Assembly: GCA_050248995.1 (NCBI GenBank)
Contig: JBFWRI010000012.1
Coordinates: forward strand, 1-57,189
Direction: 5' to 3'
From: JBFWRI01 sp050248995
GTDB taxonomy: Bacteria > Pseudomonadota > Alphaproteobacteria > JAIXQD01
Length of the DNA stretch: 57,189 nt
Of the stretch, positions 42,348 to 50,991 are shown piece after piece (the stretch's first letter is position 1; each line of letters starts with the position of its first letter). Made by a program: the position numbers and the translations under genes. The notes beneath the pieces were generated by a model. That model worked only from the letters and a program-made list of their open reading frames with translations. It searched no databases and was not told where the DNA came from.

Positions 42348-43901
42348 ATGAGCAATAATAACCTTGATGATTTTGAAGATACGCCGCCGACGCTCGAGAA
42401 TGAAAACTTCGAAGAGCCTCAGGAGCAGCGCAGCCGTATTTCAGAAACACTGAAGACGAACCCGGCGTTCAAGATTTTTCTGATCCTTATTGCTGGAGGC
42501 GCTTTGGCATCAGCCGCTCTAGGTATCTTCTCGGGCGATAATGAGCGCACGGCAGCAAGTATCGTTGGTCAAACAGGCGATTTGACATCGACACCAGGGG
42601 GCCAGGCTTCGCCAGCCTTCCAGCAGGCCGTTGTTGAAGCGTCGCGTCAACGCGCAAGCAGTGCAGTACAGGGAGGCGGCAGTGCGCTACCAACTCCGCT
42701 TGGCGGACAGACGCAAATCACAACACTTGATCCCGATGCGGTGAACCCGAACGATGATCCGTTGGCTGAATTCCGAGCCGAAGAAGTGAAGCCAACGCCA
42801 GCCGCCGCCCTTGAGCCTCCTGCGGGCAATTATGCGCCGCCACCACAGCCTGGGTCGTATCAGCAGTTTCAGCAACAACAGCCCCCGCAACAGCAACAGG
42901 TCGTAGATAATACGCTGACGCAGGCCATGCAGGCTCAGATGCAAACGATGATTGCAGCCTGGCAACCGTCAGCCAGCCGCGTCCTGACGGTAACGCCGCC
43001 GAGAGATATTGAGCAGCCGCAAATGCCTTCACAACCGTCAACAGCGCCTTATGGCATGGGTGAAATGCTTGTGCCGGCTGGCACGATCAACTACGGACAG
43101 ATGATGATCGAAGCCAACTCGGATGTCCCCGGGCCCATCATGGCGCAGATTATGTCAGGTCCGTTGGCTGGCGGCCGAGCGATCGGCACATTCCAAGTGC
43201 AGCAAGACTACCTTGTCATGCAATTCAACATGGTTAGCCTGGATGGTATTGATTACCCAGTTCAGATTCTTGCTCTCAATCCCGATACCACGTTGGGTGG
43301 TATGGCCACCGAAGTCGACCAGCGGTATTGGTCGCGCGTGATCCTGCCAGCCGCCGCAGATTTCGTGTCGGGCTTTGCCAATTCTTTCGCCCAGGCTGAC
43401 CAACAGGTCACTGTCCAGGACGGCGTTGTTATTTCAAGCCGCGCAGGAGCCAGTGTCCGCCGCGGTATCGGTGAAGGTGCCGCGAAAGCCGGCGACCGCC
43501 TAAGCGATATCCTTGACGAACGCGGCAACCAAATCCGGGCGCTTGTGCGTGTCGCTGCCGGCACACCTATTGGCCTTTTCTTTGTTTCGTCTGTTTATGA
43601 ACCACAGGAAAACGCGGGTGAAGCCATGTACAGCAGCCCCTATGGCGGTATGGGCTATCCTGGGATAGGCAACACCATGGGATATGGCGGCGGATCAATG
43701 CCCTATTCCACCATGGGTCAGATTGGTGGCGGATACGTTCCGGGACAAAATTTAACACAAGGTGGCTATAACACGGGTTTCAATAGCGCAGGAACTGGGT
43801 ATAACAGCACCAGTGGTTATACAGGCCTTCCCGGAACATCGGGAATGTCCATGTATCAGACTGGCACCGGTCGCCAGCCTGTCTATATCAACGGTCAGTA
43901 A
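42348..43901 (+). CDS. icmE: DotG/IcmE-like channel protein (type IVB secretion)
   Basis: The 517-residue protein has a cytoplasmic N-terminus, one membrane segment (about 43-61), a Pro/Gln-rich periplasmic linker (150-230, including QFQQQQPPQQQQ) and the TrbI/VirB10-like C-terminal domain from about 235: LVPAGTINYGQMMIEANSDVPGPIMAQI, then VQDGVVISSR, finishing with GTPIGLFFVSSVYEP. DotG spans the envelope and forms the secretion channel. Beyond the VirB10-like domain is a tail of about 95 residues rich in Gly, Tyr, Ser and Met with no counterpart in Legionella DotG. The long pentapeptide array of Legionella DotG is absent. Confidence 0.87.
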   Translation: MSNNNLDDFEDTPPTLENENFEEPQEQRSRISETLKTNPAFKIFLILIAGGALASAALGIFSGDNERTAASIVGQTGDLTSTPGGQASPAFQQAVVEASRQRASSAVQGGGSALPTPLGGQTQITTLDPDAVNPNDDPLAEFRAEEVKPTPAAALEPPAGNYAPPPQPGSYQQFQQQQPPQQQQVVDNTLTQAMQAQMQTMIAAWQPSASRVLTVTPPRDIEQPQMPSQPSTAPYGMGEMLVPAGTINYGQMMIEANSDVPGPIMAQIMSGPLAGGRAIGTFQVQQDYLVMQFNMVSLDGIDYPVQILALNPDTTLGGMATEVDQRYWSRVILPAAADFVSGFANSFAQADQQVTVQDGVVISSRAGASVRRGIGEGAAKAGDRLSDILDERGNQIRALVRVAAGTPIGLFFVSSVYEPQENAGEAMYSSPYGGMGYPGIGNTMGYGGGSMPYSTMGQIGGGYVPGQNLTQGGYNTGFNSAGTGYNSTSGYTGLPGTSGMSMYQTGTGRQPVYINGQ

Positions 43902-43919
43902 TTTAAGTAAAGCAGCACG

Positions 43920-45614
43920 ATGAATCGACCAACAGACGAATCTGATTTCGACAATTCTGACGACGAAGCCGCCGCCTTCGGCGATCATACAGAGCAAGCC
44001 CTGCCAGCAGAAGATGATCCTGCTGTTGCAGGCGACGACGATATTGCTGAGCAATACGATGACTCGGACTTCGTAACCGATGATGCTGAAGACGTTGTGC
44101 AGGGATACGAGGATGAATCGTATACTGCCGCAACAGATGCTGACTACACTGAAGAACTGGCCGATCAGGACGAACTTTACGATCCACTGGCTGATGATGG
44201 CGATCCTTATCCAAACGCCGAAGAGATTTACGACCAGCAAAAGAAGTCCGCTGGAGGGAAATTTGATTTCCTGAGTCGTTTTGGCAGCATGAAAACGACC
44301 GACATGGTTTTCTACGGAGGCGGCGGCTTGGCCTTGCTGGGCGCCCTGTACTTCGCGTTCACCATGACAATGTCAAAAGAACCGTCGGTTGAAGGCAATT
44401 TGCTGAATGCGCCAGCTTCGGCGGTTGCGCAAAATAATCAGGCCCCCGTTATGCCGGATATGCAGATTGCCGCCGCCCCGACTGAAAACCCCCCTGAGCC
44501 CAAGCCTGACGTCATCGGTATTCAGGGAGCCCAGAGCACGCTGGCTACCGACACGATGGCGCCTTTGCCTGAGGCTGTCCCTGATGCGCCGCCATCGGAT
44601 ATAGCGCAATTACATCAACCCGTAGTCGAGCCTGCGCCTATCCCCGCTATCGAGCCAGCGCCAGTGCCGGGGGATTTCCCCAGCCCGCAAGCCGCCATTC
44701 CCCCTGCGCCTGATGTACCACTGCCAACCAATGCGGCTGATGCTGTTCAGATGCCTACAGAAGTTCAAAACCAGTTGGCGGCACAAAATCAGGCTATGCA
44801 GGACCTGCAGACACAGCTCGAAGTCCAAAAGCGGCTGATGGAAGAAATGCAGAAGCAGGCGATGACAGCGCCCTTAACGCAAGTAACCGCCCCACCACCT
44901 ATCATTAAAAGTGATGACCCGGCCGTTAATCAGCTGGCAACGGATATGAGTGTTCGCATTGCCGAGATGAACGCTCGCATGACACAGCTGAATGACAATA
45001 TCGCTAAACTGGAAACAGCCAACAAAGTGCTAGCAGAGCAAAATACCGTTCTACAAGCTAAGACAAAGGAACTGAATGACAAGCTGGGGTCCCAGTCAAG
45101 CAAGCTGACAGAGCTCGCCAATAAAGAGCCACCGCCCAGCACAGATAAAGCGATGATCGCCACCCTTAAGTCCGAAGTAGAACAGCTGCAGAAAAAGCTT
45201 AATGCAATTCCACGCGCACCAGCTACGACTGCCCCGCAGCAGCAACCAGCTCAGGCGCAGGTCACGGTTAAACAGGCTCCATCATCTGCGGCTACCGCGC
45301 GACAGCCTGCCCAACAACAGCCAAAGCCCCAAGCCGTCATGCAATCGCTGCGCCCTGCGGAAGAGCCACCGGTGGAAGCACGTTCGCCCAAGACCCGAGA
45401 TTTAGCCGGCCTTACACACACAGCTCCCACCCGTATAACCTGGGTTCTGCGTGCGGCAACACCAAGCATGGCATGGCTCTCACCTCGACCGGGCTCGGCA
45501 GAACTCAAACGTGTAGCCCCCGGCGATACGGTTGAAGGTATTGGCCAGATACTTGAAATCCGCCAGGAAGCTGGAAAATGGGCCGTTATCGGCACCCTTG
45601 GTATCGTTCGCTAG
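43920..45614 (+). CDS. DotF/IcmG-like membrane and coiled-coil protein
   Basis: The 564-residue protein occupies the place of IcmG in the Legionella order. Residues 1-100 are very acidic (Asp/Glu-rich), a single membrane segment lies near 122-144, a Pro-rich stretch (150-270) follows, then a long coiled coil from 285 to 430 (repeated Gln/Leu/Lys heptads), and a compact C-terminal domain of about 55 residues (TWVLRAATPSMAWLSP to GTLGIVR). Legionella DotF is a shorter membrane/coiled-coil protein of similar plan. The assignment rests on order and layout, not on motif identity. Confidence 0.5.
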   Translation: MNRPTDESDFDNSDDEAAAFGDHTEQALPAEDDPAVAGDDDIAEQYDDSDFVTDDAEDVVQGYEDESYTAATDADYTEELADQDELYDPLADDGDPYPNAEEIYDQQKKSAGGKFDFLSRFGSMKTTDMVFYGGGGLALLGALYFAFTMTMSKEPSVEGNLLNAPASAVAQNNQAPVMPDMQIAAAPTENPPEPKPDVIGIQGAQSTLATDTMAPLPEAVPDAPPSDIAQLHQPVVEPAPIPAIEPAPVPGDFPSPQAAIPPAPDVPLPTNAADAVQMPTEVQNQLAAQNQAMQDLQTQLEVQKRLMEEMQKQAMTAPLTQVTAPPPIIKSDDPAVNQLATDMSVRIAEMNARMTQLNDNIAKLETANKVLAEQNTVLQAKTKELNDKLGSQSSKLTELANKEPPPSTDKAMIATLKSEVEQLQKKLNAIPRAPATTAPQQQPAQAQVTVKQAPSSAATARQPAQQQPKPQAVMQSLRPAEEPPVEARSPKTRDLAGLTHTAPTRITWVLRAATPSMAWLSPRPGSAELKRVAPGDTVEGIGQILEIRQEAGKWAVIGTLGIVR

Positions 45615-45625
45615 ATTTTTGATTT

Positions 45626-45645
45626 ACCCATATGCTACAATGGGT
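45626..45645. repeat. Inverted repeat ACCCAT-N8-ATGGGT before the DotE-like gene
   Basis: This perfect 6-bp inverted repeat lies in the 178-bp gap after the DotF-like gene. Together with that at 41051 it shares the core ACCC/GGGT. The gap may hold a second promoter. Confidence 0.35.
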
Positions 45646-45792
45646 TGCGAGAAGTCATTTCATGAATTTGGCTGAATTATTAAGCCCTTTTCAATGTTTC
45701 GATGCTGAAATTACCTAGATATTTAAAATTTTATCGATTTTGAACAAGCGGTTAGTGATGCGCAAAATCGTTATAAGAGGAATACTAATAGT

Positions 45793-47061
45793 ATGAAAGA
45801 TACGGCACGTCTTCAGGTTCAAAAATATGAAAGCCTCAGCTTCGTGGGCACTTTCATGCTGGCCGCAGCTGCGTACCTTTTTATGCCTACTCATGCCTTT
45901 GCAAGTGAGGGCGTATCGTCGGGTATCGGCAAACTGACAGAAAACGTCGGCAGCCTGCCCGGCTTTATCGAATTCCTTTTCTACATCATCGGTATATCCC
46001 TTACCGCGCGCGGACTGTATCTTGCCAAAAAGAATAGCGAGGGCGGCCAGCAGCAAGCCAGTGTTCTCAGCATATTCGTCAGCCTTACTGTCGGCGCCTT
46101 GTTTATTGCCGCGCCTGTTGTTGCCGACACGATCATCAACTCGATTTACGGAGCCGACGGTGCGGCTACTGCACCCACATCAAATGTTGAAGGTGGATCC
46201 GGCGATGAACTGACCGTTGGGCAATCGATTGCAAACGTTGCCAACGAAGTGTTTGCCGGTGGCGCACTTGATCTGGTTTCTTATTTCTGCTTCATCATCG
46301 CCATCCTGCTGCTGGGCTCTGCGCTCAGCGGCGCCTACAAAATCGGTTCTGGCGGTCAGGGTGCGCCGAAGCTAAGTGGTGTGGTATGGCGGGCCATCGG
46401 TGCCGGGGCCCTGATGACGCTTCCGCTTGCGATTGACGTTGTTCGTAAATCAATCTTTGCCAACGCCGATGGCACCGAACATTTTGACCTGCGGCAGGTC
46501 CAGGAAGTCACTGGAGAATCAACCGGCCTGGATGCTGCCCTCGTCCGTCTTGTCCTTGATGTCAAAGATCCGGTCATCAATATCGTGTTCTTGGTCGTGT
46601 TCCTGTGTGGCGTGCTGATTATCGCCAAGGCCCTTTACGATATGTCGGGTATCAATTTCGAGCAAAGCAGCCAGACCAAGCCGGGCCAGATGGTCACCCG
46701 CCTTATTATCGGTGGCATTCTTGTCAGTTCATGGAGTATTTATCAGGCCGTTACCTTCACATTAACCGGCGGCGAACCAACCGACTCGGGGGCCAGCGCT
46801 CTCGCCTATGTAGGTGACGCTTTTGGCGATCAGGCAGAGCGTATCAACAACACGCTTAATGCTGTGTTTGTCTGGATCCAGCTATTTGGCATTATTGCAT
46901 TTTTCCGGGGATGGTTTACCCTTAAGGGGTCGCTGGATGGTACGGCGCAATCCCCCAAAAGTGCCGGGGTTACGCAGGTTATTGCCGGCGCGCTGTGTAT
47001 CAATATCCACACAACAGTTGCTATGATCGGCAACACACTGGGGATAGAGATACTAGCTTAA
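45793..47061 (+). CDS. DotE/IcmC-like multi-span protein with four tandem two-helix units
   Basis: The 422-residue protein has a signal-like segment (about 15-37) and four repeats of one unit at about residues 55-120, 157-223, 258-325 and 353-418. Each unit has a hydrophobic segment, a short turn with Lys/Gly/Ser (for example LYLAKKNSEGG), a second hydrophobic segment with Gly, and a closing amphipathic piece. Unit 1 resembles the next gene (DotP/IcmD-like) closely: both read LPGFI near the start and (A/S)DT(I/V)INS near the end. Legionella DotE, DotP and DotV are short relatives of such units. Here they seem fused into one protein. The position matches icmC. Confidence 0.65.
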   Translation: MKDTARLQVQKYESLSFVGTFMLAAAAYLFMPTHAFASEGVSSGIGKLTENVGSLPGFIEFLFYIIGISLTARGLYLAKKNSEGGQQQASVLSIFVSLTVGALFIAAPVVADTIINSIYGADGAATAPTSNVEGGSGDELTVGQSIANVANEVFAGGALDLVSYFCFIIAILLLGSALSGAYKIGSGGQGAPKLSGVVWRAIGAGALMTLPLAIDVVRKSIFANADGTEHFDLRQVQEVTGESTGLDAALVRLVLDVKDPVINIVFLVVFLCGVLIIAKALYDMSGINFEQSSQTKPGQMVTRLIIGGILVSSWSIYQAVTFTLTGGEPTDSGASALAYVGDAFGDQAERINNTLNAVFVWIQLFGIIAFFRGWFTLKGSLDGTAQSPKSAGVTQVIAGALCINIHTTVAMIGNTLGIEILA

Positions 47062-47149
47062 AGAAACGTGGTGCCGCCCCTGTCTGTGGCACTTATTCAC
47101 GGTTTAGTAAGGCAGGAACGTGATTATCAGTATCAGGAGGAGAGAAACA

Positions 47150-47545
47150 ATGACGACGATTAACTTCAAGAAACTGGGCTTCCTTAGCCTCGCTGCGGCC
47201 GTGCTGGTCGTTGCCGGTGCTGACTTCGCCCACGCAACCCAGGATTTCGCTGGCTCGGTCCAAAAGGTTGGCGACCAGGCAGAAGCGCTTCCCGGCTTCA
47301 TTCAGTTCATCTGTTATGTGCTGGGTATCGGCCTTGTTGCCAAGGGTATTCTGGCAGGTAAGAAATATTCAGAAAACCCCGCACAGGCAACCGGTGGTCT
47401 GCTTGCCGTTATCGGCCCGTTGGCTGTGGGCGGTCTGCTGATCGCACTGCCGGCCGTGTCGGATACCGTTATTAACTCGGTGCTGCAGAATGACACCGCT
47501 AACCGGAACTTCCAGCAAGGCTTCAGCGGCGGCCCAACCAACTAA
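47150..47545 (+). CDS. icmD: DotP/IcmD-like small membrane protein (type IVB secretion)
   Basis: The 131-residue protein has a signal-type N-terminus (about 1-28) and two membrane segments in the pattern EALPGFIQFICYVLGIGLV, GKKYSE turn, GPLAVGGLLIALPAVSDTVINS. The position between the DotE-like and DotN-like genes matches icmD. An earlier ATG at 47120 is rejected: the one at 47150 follows GGAGGAGA with good spacing. It is a paralog of unit 1 of the preceding protein. Confidence 0.75.
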   Translation: MTTINFKKLGFLSLAAAVLVVAGADFAHATQDFAGSVQKVGDQAEALPGFIQFICYVLGIGLVAKGILAGKKYSENPAQATGGLLAVIGPLAVGGLLIALPAVSDTVINSVLQNDTANRNFQQGFSGGPTN

Positions 47546-47556
47546 GGGCTAATGCA

Positions 47557-48258
47557 GTGACCTCACTGGTACTGAGTGTGCGGCGGCCCCCTTCCTCAGA
47601 AGGGGCCGCCGTTTCTCATGCAGCGAAAAAACGCGTGACGCTGCAGGACTGGCCGCACCTGCGTGACCAAGTTTTGCAACGCGATGATTTCACTTGTTTC
47701 TACTGCGATTTCCGTGCTCAGAAATTCCAGCGTGTCCATTTCAAGAACGGGGTGCCTGCCGACCCTCATCCGGCGAATCTGGTTACAGCCTGCGTCTTTT
47801 GCGAGCAGTGCTGTGAACTGGAAAGCGTCGCCAAAATGCACTCGGGCCTTCTGATATGGTTTCCCGAAATGTCGCAGATCGATCTCCACCATTTCTGCCG
47901 CGGCCTGTATGCCGCCCGCATGGCTGAAAATCACCCCGTATCTCAAACGGCGCAACGCATCATGGATCAGCTCCTAGCGCGGCGCACCGAAGCAAAGAAA
48001 CGTCTTGGCACCGACGACCCTATGATTCTGGCAACCGCGATGATCGAACAAATGGATGAGCGGACATACGCCAAGCGCGAAGAGAAGCTGGATGGAATTC
48101 GTCTGTTACCATTGCCGCGCCGCATGGCCGGTGCGGCTGCAGCCGATGGTGCGAATGACCAGTTTCCGCGTATTATTGAATACTGGACATCAAGCGACGG
48201 CCCATTAGCGGGTACGCCAGATGACTGGCTGAAGCTGGCTGAAAAAATTTCTGCTTAA
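47557..48258 (+). CDS. icmJ: DotN/IcmJ-like zinc-binding coupling protein (type IVB secretion)
   Basis: The 233-residue protein has an HNH-like zinc fold: CFYC near residue 47 and CVFCEQCC near 79 provide the metal ligands, and HSGLLIWFPEMSQIDLHHFCRGLYAA near 97-122 matches the IcmJ block. In Legionella DotN (IcmJ) is part of the cytoplasmic coupling complex with DotL and DotM. The start is a GTG at 47557, with AAGGG before it. Legionella has the ATPase gene icmB (dotO) next; here a convergent EAL-like gene follows instead, so dotO must be elsewhere. Confidence 0.85.
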   Translation: MTSLVLSVRRPPSSEGAAVSHAAKKRVTLQDWPHLRDQVLQRDDFTCFYCDFRAQKFQRVHFKNGVPADPHPANLVTACVFCEQCCELESVAKMHSGLLIWFPEMSQIDLHHFCRGLYAARMAENHPVSQTAQRIMDQLLARRTEAKKRLGTDDPMILATAMIEQMDERTYAKREEKLDGIRLLPLPRRMAGAAAADGANDQFPRIIEYWTSSDGPLAGTPDDWLKLAEKISA

Positions 48259-48267
48259 ACGCTATAA

Positions 48268-49584
48268 TTATCGCTGCGCGCGAAGTTCCGGCGGTGATGT
48301 CACTGCTTTCGGAGCTGGAAGGGCCGTTTGTGTATTCAGTCCCTCTTCGCGCTGTTTCGCCAGCATCCGTTCAATGTAATAGCCTTGGAACATCATGATA
48401 CCCGACGTGCGGCCAAATTCTAATGCAAATTCATCCTCGCACCGACACAAGATTGTGCGTGCCTGACCGCTTTGTGCGACCAGCGCCTTGAATTGTGCCA
48501 TCATGTTCGGGTCCATCGTATTCACGCCTTCCGGCATCCAGTACAGCTTGACCAGATCGGCCCCTAGCTTAGCGCGGTCGATGTATCGCAGCGTTAAATG
48601 CGTGAGGCCATCCAGGCACACGCGGTAGCCGCGCTCTTGTAAATAGTCACGTGCGAACAGATAGGCGCCAAGATCAGCAAAAACATCGATAACCTGCATT
48701 TCAATCACAAGCTTCCCGCGTGTTACAGTGGGGATTGTTTCATCAAAACGGCGAAACTGAGGCGATAAAACGGTGTTTACGTTCATGTTAAGGCTAAACG
48801 ACGAGTCACTGTGTACCATGCGCTCCCGCATGACATGTGAAAGCATCCGTTGGTCAAGTGCATTGGTTAGGTACTGGAACAGCCAGCGGTTACTACGCAG
48901 CTCGAAGCCTGGCGTAACATAATTCTGCAACTCGGTGATATTAACAAACAGCTCCTTGAACATCGGCAGTAATGGCTGATTGACCTGCGATGTACATACC
49001 GTCTGGCTGCGGATAACATTGGAAAGATCGGCTTTGGCGATCGCCTGCTCTAGTTTGGCAAGGATCTCGGGAATCAGTGGCTTATTCTGCCGCGCGTTCT
49101 CGATCATTTCTTTTTCCTGCGCCAGCAAACTGCGTGACTGTTCAGCGGCGCGGTAAATGCCGCGGACAAGATTCGAAAACTTGTCATAGTCTTTATCAAG
49201 CCGATACCAGGTGCAGAAAACACCCTGTTCCTGCTCAGCAGCGAATTGTGTTAGCGGGTCTTCCTGGAATAAAAGGCGCAGACGATTTACAGCTGCCTCG
49301 ATAGCCAGTAGATCGGTACTGTTGCTAACATAAACGACATCAAAGCTGTGCAGCATAAAAACGCTTCCGCCCAAATCGCGGACTTGATTCTCGAATGTTT
49401 CTGTTGCGATACGTATATACTGGTCTCTACGCCTGTGCTGCTGTAGTTTTGAGAGATGGATGTGCACTGCTGCTTTTGCTGGCTGACCACCTTTGGCCAT
49501 GCGGTCTACAAGCTCGTACAAGGCACGCTCAGCGCTGAATGCCGTATTAGGGTTGCGATCTCCGGCTTGTGAGTATGTATTCAT
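48268..49584 (-). CDS. Degenerate EAL-domain protein, paralog of 3097-4299
   Basis: The 438-residue cytoplasmic protein has an unassigned N-terminal half and an EAL-like half from about 220: SFSLNMNVNTVLSP, LVIEMQVIDVFAD, RVCLDGLTHLT, LVKLYW and IMMFQGYYI. As in its paralog, the EAL triplet and the two Asp of DDFG are not kept; the single Lys of LVKLYW is. Phosphodiesterase activity is unlikely and a binding role inferred. It converges with the DotN-like gene, with 9 bp between. The start ATG at 49584 is followed by MNTYSQAG. Confidence 0.68.
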   Translation of the reverse strand: MNTYSQAGDRNPNTAFSAERALYELVDRMAKGGQPAKAAVHIHLSKLQQHRRRDQYIRIATETFENQVRDLGGSVFMLHSFDVVYVSNSTDLLAIEAAVNRLRLLFQEDPLTQFAAEQEQGVFCTWYRLDKDYDKFSNLVRGIYRAAEQSRSLLAQEKEMIENARQNKPLIPEILAKLEQAIAKADLSNVIRSQTVCTSQVNQPLLPMFKELFVNITELQNYVTPGFELRSNRWLFQYLTNALDQRMLSHVMRERMVHSDSSFSLNMNVNTVLSPQFRRFDETIPTVTRGKLVIEMQVIDVFADLGAYLFARDYLQERGYRVCLDGLTHLTLRYIDRAKLGADLVKLYWMPEGVNTMDPNMMAQFKALVAQSGQARTILCRCEDEFALEFGRTSGIMMFQGYYIERMLAKQREEGLNTQTALPAPKAVTSPPELRAQR

Positions 49585-49740
49585 TGTATTCCGGTCATTT
49601 TGTTACGTTGTGGGTACGAATCTTCCTCTGGATATTCTGCAAGCTCTATGCCGATTTAGATAGTCTATCAAGCAAGTGTTAATCAGCTGCTTACCAGTCT
49701 CGTGCTGTTATGATGACTTGAATTTCTAGGGGTGGAAGCC

Positions 49741-50952
49741 GTGAGTCCGACGCCTTCAGCGTCTCCATTAACAACTGGGAAATTGCTGGTCCTTGCCGGC
49801 CTTATTCTGCTGGCCGGTATTACCACGTTCGCACAGCTAGGTGGACCGCTGATCAGTGCCCTTATTGTCGGCCTCTGTATAGCTGTTGCAGTGATGATAG
49901 GTGGCCCACTACAGCACAGACAGGTTGCCCAGCAATACAACGTCGACCGCGAAGCTCTGCAGGAACGCCTTGGTTACCGTGCCGACCTTTTGCAGATTAT
50001 GACGTCTGCTGAACCGCGTGCATTGATTGTCTCTGACCGATGGGAACGCATTTTGTATGCCAACACCGAAGCGGCCAAACGCGCAGGTCGTGAAAGTGAA
50101 GAATTGATTGGCATGACCTTGGGCACTGTTCTGGGTGATGACGCAGCTAAACGCGCCAAGGAGCGTATGATTGCCGCACTAAAGCAGAAGCGCACAGTAG
50201 TTGAAATCGATCGCGATCAGAACAGTATGATTCCGCGCGTCGTCCAGACGAGCTACATCCCTATTGCAAATTCAGCCCACATCAAGGATGCCATATACAT
50301 CACGGAAACCGATATCACTGATCTGATGATGGAACGCGAACAGCGCGAGCGTATGTTCCGCCAACTGCTTGATGTATGTGTCCAGATCGCCGACAAGCGG
50401 GATCCGCATGCGGCCGGTCACTCCGAGTTAGTGGGCGAACTGGCGCGCAACCTTGCCCTACAGCTTGCCCTGCCGCGCGATCAGGTCGAGACATCTGAAA
50501 TTGCCGGCCTGCTGATGAACTTTGGCAAAGTCCTTGTTCCACAGGAGATCCTGACTAAAGCCGGAAAACTGACAACCGAAGAGCTGCAGCTGGTACGGGA
50601 GTGCATGCTGTCATCCGCTGATGTGCTGTCAGTTGTGCAATTCCCGGGACCGGTTGTGCAGACGCTGCGTCAGGTGCACGAGGCAGTTGATGGTAGCGGC
50701 ATGCCAGAGGGTCGCAAAGGCGATGATATTTTGATTACGGCGCGTGTGTGTGCCGTAGCCAACGCCTATATCGCCCTGATCAGCAGCCGCGCTCATCGTG
50801 CTGGCCTTGATTTTAATGCAGCACTTGACCAGCTACAGAAACAGGCTGGGCATACATTCGACAAAAAAGTCGTTGATGCACTGGGCGTCTATCTGCAGCA
50901 ATCTAACATGTTCGGCCGCTTGGCTAAAATTCAGGCGCGCGCACAGAACTAA
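49741..50952 (+). CDS. Membrane PAS protein with a degenerate HD-GYP domain
   Basis: The 403-residue protein has two membrane segments (about 14-52), a PAS-like domain (about 75-190, ALIVSDRWERILYANTEAAKRAG) and an HD-GYP-like domain (about 205-400). The HD-GYP domain keeps AGHSELVGEL and VHEAVDGSGMPEG, but its metal pair His-Asp reads Asn-Phe (LLMNFGKVLVP) and the later His is lost. It probably senses a signal through PAS and binds c-di-GMP or a partner without cleaving it. The GTG at 49741 is preferred over one at 49732 for spacing to AGGGG. It is divergent from the EAL-like gene. Confidence 0.72.
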   Translation: MSPTPSASPLTTGKLLVLAGLILLAGITTFAQLGGPLISALIVGLCIAVAVMIGGPLQHRQVAQQYNVDREALQERLGYRADLLQIMTSAEPRALIVSDRWERILYANTEAAKRAGRESEELIGMTLGTVLGDDAAKRAKERMIAALKQKRTVVEIDRDQNSMIPRVVQTSYIPIANSAHIKDAIYITETDITDLMMEREQRERMFRQLLDVCVQIADKRDPHAAGHSELVGELARNLALQLALPRDQVETSEIAGLLMNFGKVLVPQEILTKAGKLTTEELQLVRECMLSSADVLSVVQFPGPVVQTLRQVHEAVDGSGMPEGRKGDDILITARVCAVANAYIALISSRAHRAGLDFNAALDQLQKQAGHTFDKKVVDALGVYLQQSNMFGRLAKIQARAQN

Positions 50953-50991
50953 TCCCTAAAATCCAATCCATTCGTAACAGGATGCTTATAA

